DNA of 28,271 nucleotides from Hyphomicrobium sp. GTDB taxonomy: Bacteria; Pseudomonadota; Alphaproteobacteria; Rhizobiales; Hyphomicrobiaceae. Shown here in pieces: positions 1-7,507 of this stretch (position 1 is the first letter of the stretch; each line of letters opens with the position of its first letter). Under the pieces are notes generated by a model. It did no database searches. It had not been told where the DNA came from and saw only the letters and a list, made by a program, of their open reading frames with translations. Made by a program: the position numbers and the translations under genes. The DNA lies in NCBI GenBank assembly GCA_025927515.1, contig JAICLG010000002.1, positions 1 to 28,271 of the forward strand, written 5' to 3'.

Positions 1-693
1 AACAGGCGCATGCGAATGACGATCGCGGCCGGGCCCCGATCCAGCGATTTCCCCGCGTGGTTCAAAATTTCACTGCCGCTGCTCGTCATGATGAGCGCTG
101 AGCTGCTCTTGCAGAATACGGACATCCTCGTCATCACACGCTTCATGCCGCCGGCGGACGTCGGCATTTATTTCGCCGCTGGCAAGACGATGGCTCTGAT
201 CATGTTCGTGCATTACGCCGTGGGGAGCGCCGTGGCGCACAAGTTCGCCGCCCTCAATGCGCGCGGCGATAACGAGGGACTGCGCGCCTTCGTGAAGGAC
301 GCGGTCAACTGGACGTTCTGGCCGTCGCTAGCCAGCGCGCTCGTCATTCTGGTCCTCGGCAAGCCGCTGCTGTCACTGTTCGGACCGCAATTCGCGACAG
401 GCTATCCGGTGATGTGCATCCTCGTCATCGGCTTCCTCTCGCGCTCGGCGATGGGCCCGGCCGAATACCTATTGAACATGCTCGGCGAGCAGAAGCTGTG
501 CGCCGCTGTCCTCTCGGGCGCCGCGTTTCTGAACATTGCACTCAATCTCATCCTTGTGCCGAGGTTCGGCCTCGTGGGCGCCGCCAGCGCCACCGCGATA
601 TCGCTGACGAGTACCGCGCTCCTGAACGCCATCGTCGTCTGGCGCCGTCTCGATATTCAAATGCCGATCTGGCGAAACCTGCCGAAGTTCTGA
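1..693 (+). CDS. Polysaccharide/lipopolysaccharide flippase, C-terminal part (5' end outside window)
   Basis: This is the C-terminal portion of a multi-pass membrane transporter of the MATE/MVF-like polysaccharide biosynthesis (Wzx-type) superfamily, which flips lipid-linked sugars across the inner membrane. The frame is already open at base 1, so the ATG at 10 is probably internal. Visible features are repeated 18-22 residue hydrophobic segments, a polar stretch LQNTDILVITRFMPPADVG followed by a Y-F-A-A-G-K motif typical of this fold, and a closing helix pair rich in Leu, Ala and Val. About 230 residues are present out of the usual 400-500. The gene is convergent with the CAP-domain lipoprotein gene. 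The substrate cannot be deduced from this fragment. Confidence 0.85.
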   Translation, partial: NRRMRMTIAAGPRSSDFPAWFKISLPLLVMMSAELLLQNTDILVITRFMPPADVGIYFAAGKTMALIMFVHYAVGSAVAHKFAALNARGDNEGLRAFVKDAVNWTFWPSLASALVILVLGKPLLSLFGPQFATGYPVMCILVIGFLSRSAMGPAEYLLNMLGEQKLCAAVLSGAAFLNIALNLILVPRFGLVGAASATAISLTSTALLNAIVVWRRLDIQMPIWRNLPKF

Positions 694-698
694 TTCCC

Positions 699-790
699 AT
701 TGTCATCCCTGCCGGAGCGTAGCGACGAGCCGGGGCCAAGGATCACACACCGGACATTTCCCTGGATCTCGGGTCTTCAAGAGGGGCTCG
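699..790. repeat. Degenerate palindromic intergenic repeat
   Basis: The stretch after the flippase stop begins with GTCATCCCTGCCGGAGCGTAG and runs through GCGACGAGCCGGGG to a GGATCTCGGG segment. This is the wording of common proteobacterial GTCAT-type intergenic palindromes, and it resembles the start of the intact copies at 25151 and 25616. The match is partial and the far arm is poorly kept. It sits between two convergent genes, where such elements often lie. No T-run follows, so a terminator role is not supported. Confidence 0.4.
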
Positions 791-930
791 CCTCGGATGG
801 CTAGGCTGCAGAAGGCGCGCGTTTGCGATCAACACACTCCCTCCATGGAGCAACACGCTCAGACAGCGCGACAAACAACACTGTAGGCCGGGTCAAGCTC
901 GGCCGTGGAGTTGAAGCGAGGATCAGGGAA

Positions 931-1584
931 TTACATCGGCGCCGCGATCACGAGCGTCCAGAAGGATTTAAATTCCGTCTTCGGGTCCTGCACCAGCGCG
1001 ATGCCCATGTTCGTGGCATCCGGCGTCAGGAGGTTTTTGTTGTGGCCGGGGCTTTCTTCCCAGCCGCGCATCACTTCCTTGAAGTCGACCTGACCTGTCC
1101 CGACGTTCTCCGCCGCCAGGCGCGCCCGATAACCTGCGCGCTTGACTCGATCCCACGGGTTGGACCCATCGGAACCGTAATGCGAGATGCGATCCCATTT
1201 TGCCAGATCGCGCGAATGCGCCTTAGCCGCTTCCGTAAGCTCGGCATTGAGCCTCAGGGGCTTCAGATGATGCTTCTTGCGGTAGGCGTTGATGATGTCC
1301 CGAGCCATCTCGGCATTCAGTGACGTGTGCGAATAATCGCGGTCTGAAAGGACGCCCGGCGCCGCTTTCTCGTAGGAACCGCTCGGCGCTCGATCGATGG
1401 AGGCGACCTGGGTGTTGCGCGGCACCGAAGGATCGCCGCCGAGACCAACGCTCTTGTAGGACGGCGACGACAGAGACGATGTGGTCATCTCCGGTTCGGT
1501 AAAGCCTGAGGAGAGGGGCATGGAACCGAGGCTGCAGCCAGCCAGACTGGTGGCGAACCCGGCAGCGAGCGCGACGCGATACAT
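931..1584 (-). CDS. CAP-domain (SCP-like) lipoprotein
   Basis: A 217-aa secreted protein of the CAP/SCP-PR1 superfamily, a fold found in bacterial cell-wall-associated and extracellular proteins whose exact activity is mostly unknown. The start at 1584 is chosen because GGGAG lies 8 nt upstream and the protein then opens with a textbook lipoprotein signal: hydrophobic residues 3-13 and a lipobox L-A-G-C with Cys17. Residues about 90-217 form the CAP domain: NAYRKKHHLKPL, HSRDLAKWDRISHYG with the conserved His, AENVGTG, and the W-x-x-S-P-G-H-x-x-N-L-L motif followed by G-I-A-L. The linker (about 20-85) is Ser/Pro rich. A CtrA-like box lies 56 bp upstream of the start, suggesting cell-cycle control. 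A further in-frame ATG at 1626 is less likely because it precedes no signal peptide. Confidence 0.88.
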   Translation of the reverse strand: MYRVALAAGFATSLAGCSLGSMPLSSGFTEPEMTTSSLSSPSYKSVGLGGDPSVPRNTQVASIDRAPSGSYEKAAPGVLSDRDYSHTSLNAEMARDIINAYRKKHHLKPLRLNAELTEAAKAHSRDLAKWDRISHYGSDGSNPWDRVKRAGYRARLAAENVGTGQVDFKEVMRGWEESPGHNKNLLTPDATNMGIALVQDPKTEFKSFWTLVIAAPM

Positions 1585-1639
1585 AACGGCTACTCCCGGC
1601 ACAAAACGTGTGCGAACCCCGATCATTGCCGGAAATCCG

Positions 1640-1655
1640 TTAACCCGGTGTTAAC
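1640..1655. promoter_or_regulatory. CtrA-type binding site (TTAA-N7-TTAAC)
   Basis: The sequence reads TTAA, seven bases (CCCGGTG), then TTAAC, matching the full consensus of the alphaproteobacterial cell-cycle regulator CtrA. It is nearly palindromic, so the reverse strand also reads TTAA-N7-TTAAC. It lies 56-71 bp upstream of the CAP lipoprotein start on the minus strand and about 290 bp upstream of the plus-strand cassette. The lipoprotein is the likelier target. Binding is inferred. Confidence 0.6.
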
Positions 1656-1942
1656 GCTAACGCGGCGCGAATCACGCTCCGCAGCGCGCCGCCGCGATAT
1701 CCCACTCACACTCACGCGGATCCCTCACGAACCCAATCCTGCCCCGGGTCAATGTTCGCTCCAACAAGGTGTCGCGATTTTGACCGCCCGGCGGCAAAAC
1801 CCTGACGGCAAGAACGCCTTCGAGCACTTCCGGGCCTTCCCTCCTCTCGCGGACTGTGGGTCGTGCGCCGCAACCCCTTGGAAGTACTCGGCTGATCATC
1901 AACAGTCGTCGCCGCAACTTGATTCGCGCCGGGAGGCCTTCG
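1656..1942. other. Intergenic region between divergent genes
   Basis: With the CtrA-type box, this makes up the 358-bp divergent region between the CAP lipoprotein and the dual-ATPase cassette. Open frames here overlap the reading direction of the cassette but show no family resemblance, and the best ribosome-binding site (GGGAGG at 1931-1936) belongs to the start at 1943. I see no convincing -35/-10 pair for the cassette. Confidence 0.5.
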
Positions 1943-3106
1943 ATGAGTGCAGCCATCGGACAATCTGAGCGGAAAATAGAAGATCCGTCCGCGCAACTGA
2001 CCGTGAAAGATCTGGTGCTGCTGCGCATTTCGGCTGGAACCGCGACACGAGCCGACTTGCAGCGCGACGTGGCGCCCCTCTTTGCTCCGAGGCTCCCGGG
2101 CGCTGAATTTCGTCGCTCAGCCGAACTTGGGATCAGCACGCTGACGGGAAACCAGCTCATCGCCGAGTCAAAAGGCCGACTGACAGCCTCGGCCAAGGGG
2201 CTTCAGGTTGCAGATGCTCTTCTTCCTCCTGCCAAGACTCCGTCAAGCACATGGACCGACGTGAGAACGGCGCTCCTCCTCCGCGCGCTCCAGACCAATG
2301 ACACGCCCGCGATCAGAAAGGCATTGCAACGCATCGAGGGACTCGCCGCCATCGTGTTGCAGCATCACTTCGGAAAATCGACCGCCCGGCCGCAGTCGCC
2401 CGCTGACCTCCGCGCTGACCTGGCGATCATCGCCCTCGAACATGCTTTCGGAAACAAAATCAAGACGGGGCTGCGCAAGGGTACGGGCCTACCCGCGAAA
2501 GCAGGACGGGTCCTCGCCGGTCAGCTCTTCAAACAGCCCCGCGAGATTGCCAGCGACGGCAAGTTGATCGCCCACCTCGCCTGCGAGGTCGCCGGCAGCC
2601 GCGAGCATTCGCTCGACGCACTCGAACTGGCCGTACTTCGCGGGTTGATGCTCCCCAAGGACCCAGACGAAGCCTCCCAGGAATCGGCTTTGCGTACGTC
2701 GCGCAGCGAAAGCCCCCGTCGGACAATCCCTCAACCGACTCCGAAGCCCGCCAATGACCGCATCCCCATCACGGAAGTTGCGCCGCCAATCACTCGCGCC
2801 ACGTCGCCGCCCGACATGGCAGAATTTTGCCTCGCTGTGATCGATGCGGCACGGCCTGTCGCTGAGGGCTGGCCAGGCAATCGGAAGGCGTTTATCTCTT
2901 TGGTATGGAAGGCGATTCGCAACGCGCGACCCGACTGGGGCTTATCCGAGATTGCGTTCAAAGGAATGCTCGCGGAAGCCCACCGTTCGGGTCAGGTCGA
3001 ATTAACGACCGCCGATCTCAAAGATGGTCGCGATCTGAAATCGCTTGAGGACTCAAAGATCCTCTACAAGAACACCGTCTGGCACTTCGTGCGCGTCCAA
3101 GATTAA
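1943..3106 (+). CDS. Uncharacterised winged-helix-like protein, first gene of a dual-ATPase cassette
   Basis: A 387-aa soluble protein with no recognised catalytic motif. The start at 1943 follows GGGAGG with 6 nt spacing; an in-frame ATG at 1856 lacks one. Residues 18-90 have helix-turn-helix character: a short helical segment, DLQRDVAPLF, then a strand-like LTGNQLIAESKGRLTASAKG resembling a winged helix with a beta-wing. A helical middle part is followed by a Pro/Ser/Arg-rich linker (about 245-290). The last 95 residues look like a second winged helix: K-A-F-I-S-L-V-W-K, an F-K-G-M-L-A-E-A-H segment, a T-T-A-D-L-K turn, and a closing V-W-H-F-V-R-V strand. It ends 17 nt before the ATPase gene, so the two are probably co-transcribed. 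A DNA-binding or target-recognition role for the ATPase is inference. Confidence 0.8.
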   Translation: MSAAIGQSERKIEDPSAQLTVKDLVLLRISAGTATRADLQRDVAPLFAPRLPGAEFRRSAELGISTLTGNQLIAESKGRLTASAKGLQVADALLPPAKTPSSTWTDVRTALLLRALQTNDTPAIRKALQRIEGLAAIVLQHHFGKSTARPQSPADLRADLAIIALEHAFGNKIKTGLRKGTGLPAKAGRVLAGQLFKQPREIASDGKLIAHLACEVAGSREHSLDALELAVLRGLMLPKDPDEASQESALRTSRSESPRRTIPQPTPKPANDRIPITEVAPPITRATSPPDMAEFCLAVIDAARPVAEGWPGNRKAFISLVWKAIRNARPDWGLSEIAFKGMLAEAHRSGQVELTTADLKDGRDLKSLEDSKILYKNTVWHFVRVQD

Positions 3107-3123
3107 AGGCATTTTGGTAGGAA

Positions 3124-6100
3124 ATGGGCGTCGAAGGCGGTCCACTCAAGAATATGTCGTATGCTCCCCCGCTCTCTCCCGACAAGCTGAGCGAGGCGTT
3201 CGAGCATTCGATCACTTGGGAAGACGATCTCTGGCGAGCCGACCCCGTTGACGTGCCGGAGATCCACGCCAAGGCGCGTCAGAAATTCAACGATCTGCTG
3301 ACGACGATCACATCCGGGCGCGGCTATCACACGCCCGAGCGCATTCTGCTTTTTCACGGGCAGTCAGGCGCCGGCAAAACGCATTTGCTGCGCGCCCTTC
3401 GGACCGACTCGCATCGCACCGGGCATAGCTATTTCGGCTACGCGCAGATGACGCCCGACGTACAGAACTACGCCGAATTCTATCTGCGCCGCCTCGTGCA
3501 TTCGCTTGAGAAACCCTACGATCCTGATCGCCTCGGCGAATCCGCGTTGTCGCGGCTGACGAACCGGATGGTTCTCGATTCCGAGGTCATCTCGTCTGCC
3601 GACCTCGACAAGCTCCGCGACGCGACGCTCGACGACAAACAGCTGGCGCGCCTTATCCTGCGCCTCGCCGATCAGATCGTAGCGTGCGAAAAATTCCAAA
3701 CGCGCGAGCTCGATATCAACATCGTGCGGGCGCTTTTGTACCTTCAGCGCCACGACCCGCGCATCGACCAGCGCATCCGGCAATATCTCAATGGACGCCA
3801 GTTGACTGGGATCGCGCACGAAGCCGTCAGCGCCCTCGATCCGAACAACGGCGAGGATCGCGCCTTCGAGATCATCGCGGCGCTCGGTGCGCTCGTCTGG
3901 ACCGTCGATCGGGCCGCGCTCGTCTTCTGCATCGATCAGGTCGAGGATTTGCGTTTCTTCGATAATGCCGAAGATCGCTTTCAGCGCGCCATCCGCGACC
4001 TCATTCAGATCGCCAACCGGCTGACGAACGCCATCGTCATCATCTCGTGCCTCGAAGACTTTTACGGTCAGGTGCGCGGTCTCGTGGCGCAATCCTATAT
4101 CGACCGCATCGAGAAGTCCGGCCCCGTGCTTTTACGCGAAAGCCGCACGCCGGAAGAAGCGCGCCTCATCATTTCGAAGCGGCTGGCCTATCACTCGGAA
4201 GCCAACGGCGCCGGCCTGAGCTTTCCCGACGCCACGCAATTTTTCGGGCCGCAATTCTTCGAAGAATTCGGCGGCCTGTCGACGCGACGGCTCTTGGAGC
4301 ACGCTCAATCTCGGCTCAGGGAAGCGACGTCGACGGAAGACGACGAACGAGAACCCGAGGAAGAACGCCCGTCCTTCATCTCGACGTTGGCGCAAGCCCT
4401 AGGTGCGGCCGTCGGCTTCGGCGGGGACGACGATGCCCCGACGATCTCGGCGGTGCAGTTTCGCGAAATGTGGGAGCGCTTTGCCAACGAAAGCGAAGCC
4501 GAAATGCCCGCCGACGACCAGGAGCTGGTCGATATCCTTTCAGCGGCGCTTGCGCTCGCGCGCGACGAATGGGGCAAAGCGATCGAGGTCACCGTCAAGC
4601 GGCTCGAACTCGGCGACGACTTGCCGGCTTTCGACCTGACGGTTCGCCATCGCACCGGCTTCGCCAACGACGTCCGCGTCTTCCTGTGCAACCGCCCGAC
4701 GCAGGGCGGCGGCCTCAAGCGGCAGCTCGATAAGGTGCTGACGGCGATGCAGGGCAAGCCTTGCTTCATGCTGCGCGCCAGCGATTTCCCACCGAACAAG
4801 AAGAACCAGACCGCCCAGGCGTTCCGCAAATTCCGCGACGGCGGCGGACGCCAATTGCTCGTGCCGATCCCCGAGTGGGAGCGCATGATGACGGTCCGCG
4901 AATTCACCGCCCATCATCGCGGCGATACCGGGATGATGCAGTGGCTCGAAGGCACCAAGCCTCTCTCAAGCCTGATTTCGATAACGCATCTTCTCCGTCT
5001 CGATCTTCTTGGCCGCCCGGTACCGCGCCTCGTCGCCAAACAAATGGATGATCCGCAGTCGTCGCTCGACGGCTTCGATGCGCTGTCATCTGAGCAGGCG
5101 CGCGCCGTCGCGACGGACAGCGACCCTGCCCTTCCCGCGAATGACGACGACCTGCCGATGTCCGTCATTCTCGACGAGAATGGCAGCTACGGCGCCAGCA
5201 TTCTTGCGGGCGGCGAGAAGAGCCATCGCGGCAATCCGGTGACGCTCAACAAGAGCGTGCTGAAGCGCCACGCGGCATTCCTGGGCGGCTCAGGCTCCGG
5301 TAAAACGACGCTGGCGCTGTCGCTCATCGAACAGCTCCTTCTGCGCGGCGTCCCAGCCGTCCTGATCGACCGTAAGGGCGACCTCGCAAGCTATGCCAAC
5401 CCCGAAGTCTGGCGCGCCAACGACAACGACACGCCGGATCGCCGCTCCGAGCGCGAAAAGCTCGCCGACGCCATTGACGTCGCCGTCTATACGCCCGGAC
5501 GCGCCTCCGGCCGGCCGATTTCGATCACGCTGCTACCCAACGGCATCAACGAGCTTCCCGACCACGAGCAGCAGCTTCTCGCCAACCTGTCGGCGGCAGC
5601 GCTCGGCGAAATGCTGCATCTGAAAAATTCGGCAACGCACCAGAAGCAGTCCGGCGTCCTGGCTGTGGCGCTGCGGGTTTTGGGCTCGCTCTCGACCAGC
5701 GAAGTGACGCTCGCCGACCTCATTCATCTCCTCGAGGACGAGCATCCCGAGCTGACGGATCAGACGCAGCGCATGGACCCGTCCGGCAAGCTCCGCCGCG
5801 ATCTCGTCGCCCAGCTTGACTCGCTCCGCCTGCGCAATGCTGCCCTCTTTGAAGGCGGCGGCGAGAGCCTGCGCATGGAAAGCCTGCTCGGTCTCGGCCG
5901 CTATCAGCGCCCCAACCGCACGCGCCTGTCCGTCATCTACACGGGCTTCCTCGGCGACAACGAGAATATCCTGTTCTGGGTCTCACAGTTCCTGTCGGAA
6001 GCTTTGCGCTTCTGCCAGCGCAACCCGAATGACGAGCTGCAGGCCGTCGTCATGTTCGACGAAGCCGACCTTTATATTCCGGCGAACTCCAAGCCCGCCA

Positions 6101-6483
6101 CGGCGGAGCCTTTGCAGAGCTTGCTGAAACGCGCCCGCTCCGCGGGTCTCGGCATGATGCTCGCGACGCAATCGCCCGGCGACCTCGATTATAAAAGCCG
6201 CGATCAGATCACGAGCTGGTTTATCGGCCGCGTCCGCGAAGACACCGCGCTTCGCAAACTCAAGGCCGCGTTCCAGTCGGAATCGGGACTCGATCCGGCA
6301 ACCGCGCTCCCCGGCCAGACCGTCGGCGAATTCCATCTTGTTCAGGAAGGCTTGGTGAGGCCGATGAAGGCGCAGCGCTCATTGATCGCGGCCGAGCAGG
6401 TGCCGTTCGACCGCATCGAGCAATTGGCCGCCGAAACGCGCGGTCTCGATGAGCGCCAGCTTCGGCTATTCGATCTTCGTTAA
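3124..6483 (+). CDS. Large dual P-loop ATPase, HerA/DUF853-like C-terminal module
   Basis: A 1119-aa protein with two nucleotide-binding modules. Module 1 (about 65-400) has Walker A G-Q-S-G-A-G-K-T at 79-86 and a Walker B-like strand ALVFCIDQVEDL with Asp271, in an AAA-type arrangement. An acidic linker (400-470) and a middle region containing FRDGGGRQLLVPIPEWERM (about 580-600) follow. Module 2 (about 690-1119) is HerA/FtsK-superfamily-like: G-G-S-G-S-G-K-T at 721-728, DRKGDL, DEAD at 979-982, then LLKRARSAGLGMMLATQSP, the usual sensor and arginine-finger region. HerA-type ATPases are hexameric DNA or protein translocases. No membrane segments or nuclease motif are visible. ATG 3124 has AGGA too close to it; ATG 3154 is an alternative. 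A defence or DNA-processing role is inferred from architecture only. Confidence 0.85.
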   Translation: MGVEGGPLKNMSYAPPLSPDKLSEAFEHSITWEDDLWRADPVDVPEIHAKARQKFNDLLTTITSGRGYHTPERILLFHGQSGAGKTHLLRALRTDSHRTGHSYFGYAQMTPDVQNYAEFYLRRLVHSLEKPYDPDRLGESALSRLTNRMVLDSEVISSADLDKLRDATLDDKQLARLILRLADQIVACEKFQTRELDINIVRALLYLQRHDPRIDQRIRQYLNGRQLTGIAHEAVSALDPNNGEDRAFEIIAALGALVWTVDRAALVFCIDQVEDLRFFDNAEDRFQRAIRDLIQIANRLTNAIVIISCLEDFYGQVRGLVAQSYIDRIEKSGPVLLRESRTPEEARLIISKRLAYHSEANGAGLSFPDATQFFGPQFFEEFGGLSTRRLLEHAQSRLREATSTEDDEREPEEERPSFISTLAQALGAAVGFGGDDDAPTISAVQFREMWERFANESEAEMPADDQELVDILSAALALARDEWGKAIEVTVKRLELGDDLPAFDLTVRHRTGFANDVRVFLCNRPTQGGGLKRQLDKVLTAMQGKPCFMLRASDFPPNKKNQTAQAFRKFRDGGGRQLLVPIPEWERMMTVREFTAHHRGDTGMMQWLEGTKPLSSLISITHLLRLDLLGRPVPRLVAKQMDDPQSSLDGFDALSSEQARAVATDSDPALPANDDDLPMSVILDENGSYGASILAGGEKSHRGNPVTLNKSVLKRHAAFLGGSGSGKTTLALSLIEQLLLRGVPAVLIDRKGDLASYANPEVWRANDNDTPDRRSEREKLADAIDVAVYTPGRASGRPISITLLPNGINELPDHEQQLLANLSAAALGEMLHLKNSATHQKQSGVLAVALRVLGSLSTSEVTLADLIHLLEDEHPELTDQTQRMDPSGKLRRDLVAQLDSLRLRNAALFEGGGESLRMESLLGLGRYQRPNRTRLSVIYTGFLGDNENILFWVSQFLSEALRFCQRNPNDELQAVVMFDEADLYIPANSKPATAEPLQSLLKRARSAGLGMMLATQSPGDLDYKSRDQITSWFIGRVREDTALRKLKAAFQSESGLDPATALPGQTVGEFHLVQEGLVRPMKAQRSLIAAEQVPFDRIEQLAAETRGLDERQLRLFDLR

Positions 6484-6731
6484 TTTCGAATTGGCCGGGT
6501 AGCCCTGCATTCAATTCGCGTTTCACTACACGAAATACTCCGTGATATTGCGATGCAGATAGTTGCTTAATTAAGTGTAGCAGCAATGAGATACGCTTAG
6601 AGCAATACCTTGAATCGATTATTTTTTTAGCCGTCGATCAATCCCGGCTGATGGGGTCGCCGCGCCTCGTCCGAAGCGCTTTCGGATGTTGAACCGAGTT
6701 CTCCGGTGACGGCTGCAAAATACCGCGGGGA
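6484..6731. other. AT-rich gene-free stretch downstream of the ATPase gene
   Basis: This is visibly richer in A and T than the rest of the window, particularly at 6530-6640. It contains a 10-bp palindrome CTTAATTAAG near 6570 and a T7 run near 6623-6630 with no GC-rich stem before it. No credible reading frame is present. The base composition fits an acquired segment boundary, but no attachment site or direct repeat is recognised. Confidence 0.4.
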
Positions 6732-6759
6732 CTGTCAACTCTCTTTGCGTCGATATAAT
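6732..6759 (+). promoter_or_regulatory. Sigma-70-like promoter
   Basis: CTGTCA (6732-6737, four of six matches to TTGACA) is separated by 16 bp from a perfect TATAAT (6754-6759). The predicted transcription start, near 6765, coincides with the first base of a perfect 8-bp hairpin, so the transcript would begin with a stem-loop. It would drive the structured leader and the 30-aa ORF at 6932. Confidence 0.5.
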
Positions 6760-6764
6760 ATGGA

Positions 6765-6915
6765 CGTAGCTGATCATTGGGATTGGATGCCAGCTACGCA
6801 GTGAGGGGGCGGCCCTCTCTCAGCGAACAGAGAATGCCGCGGCTGAGGGGGCAAACCAGCCGATGCAGGCTTTGAGAATGGCCGAGTGCGGTTGGGAGTG
6901 AACTTCAAGAGTTCA
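6765..6915 (+). ncRNA. Candidate structured RNA or 5' leader with four hairpins
   Basis: Four perfect stems follow the TATAAT box in series. CGTAGCTG/CAGCTACG (6765-6772/6791-6798), GAGGG/CCCTC (6803-6807/6813-6817), CGGCTG/CAGCCG (6840-6845/6857-6862) and TGAACT/AGTTCA (6899-6904/6910-6915). TGAGGGGGC occurs twice (6802, 6844), once in each middle hairpin. The last stem ends just before the G-rich ribosome-binding region of the small ORF, where it could influence translation. I do not recognise a known riboswitch or sRNA family. Confidence 0.4.
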
Positions 6916-6931
6916 GTGCGGGGTAAGTGTT

Positions 6932-7024
6932 ATGATGGCGAAGCCTTTCGTCATGATGGTCATTGCGACTCTCATTGGTCCAGCAATTGGCGTCGGCCTT
7001 TTCATTCTTATGAACAATTTCTGA
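6932..7024 (+). CDS. 30-aa hydrophobic (single-span) small protein
   Basis: An ATG-ATG start is followed by 30 codons and TGA. The peptide has one charged residue (Lys4), one transmembrane segment from about residue 7 to 26 with G-P-A-I-G-V-G in the middle, and the end M-N-N-F. The composition matches known single-span small proteins that sit in the inner membrane as accessory subunits or regulators, but I recognise no family. GGGGTAAG lies about 5 nt upstream as a possible ribosome-binding site, and a promoter and four hairpins precede it. The second ATG (6935) is equally possible as the start. Chance cannot be excluded at this length. Confidence 0.45.
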   Translation: MMAKPFVMMVIATLIGPAIGVGLFILMNNF

Positions 7025-7507
7025 GCCTTGCGTCGTAAAGGCAGAGATTGAATTCGCGCGTGTTCGGCGTTCGCCTTGCGTTCGCTTTGAACACCGGCCA
7101 CAGCGTTGCCTTCACTCAGCACGACGCCTCCTCCGCCGGCTAGTCTGACGCCGCGCTTACCGTGCGACCGTCACTGATCCGGCGACGGCCTTAAAGCACC
7201 GTTGTGTCAGCCATATTGCAGACCTCCCGCATCAGATTCCGCAAACTTCGCCGACAGCGCCATTGTGGTTGGCGATCTTGAAAATTCCCATCCCACAATG
7301 ATCAGGCGCTGGATCGCTGCTCATGGCGACGACACATGCGGTCTGAAAGAAAATCCTTGGACAAAAAAAGAGATAATGCTCGGCGCCATAAATCGAACCG
7401 AGCCGCAACGCTTGTTTAACGTCTTCTCGGCTTAAATGGCCCTCTTGGAATCCGCCGGGGGGCAGTTCATCCGGCGACCAGTGCGAATTGATTATGGGGT
7501 TTTTCAG
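7025..7507. other. Gene-free stretch before the orphan 190-aa gene
   Basis: A weak stem GCCTT/AAGGC lies just after the small ORF stop (about 7024-7042) without a T-run. A TTG-initiated frame at 7202-7435 is open, but has no ribosome-binding site or family resemblance and is not called. Nothing else is recognised. Confidence 0.35.

Noticed and set aside
1856..1945. Earlier start (1856) for the winged-helix-like gene
   Set aside because: The extra 29 residues are Arg-rich and without structure, and the start has no ribosome-binding site, whereas 1943 follows GGGAGG at good spacing.
3364..4092. 242-codon frame on the minus strand
   Set aside because: Antisense to the first ATPase module, whose Walker motifs prove the plus-strand frame; GC-rich DNA gives long antisense frames by chance.
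6616..6632. T7 run after the ATPase gene as an intrinsic terminator
   Set aside because: No GC-rich stem precedes the run; the upstream sequence is AT-rich and unpaired.
6876..6916. tRNA-like wording (ATGGCCGAGTGCGGTTGG, then a stem near GAGTTCAG)
   Set aside because: Recalls the D-arm of serine/leucine tRNAs, but there is no acceptor stem, anticodon arm or GTTCRA T-loop. Treated as part of the hairpin-rich leader.
7202..7435. TTG-initiated 77-codon frame that ends directly before an ATG at 7436
   Set aside because: No ribosome-binding site, no recognisable fold or composition, and the ATG at 7436 is itself a poor start compared with 7508.
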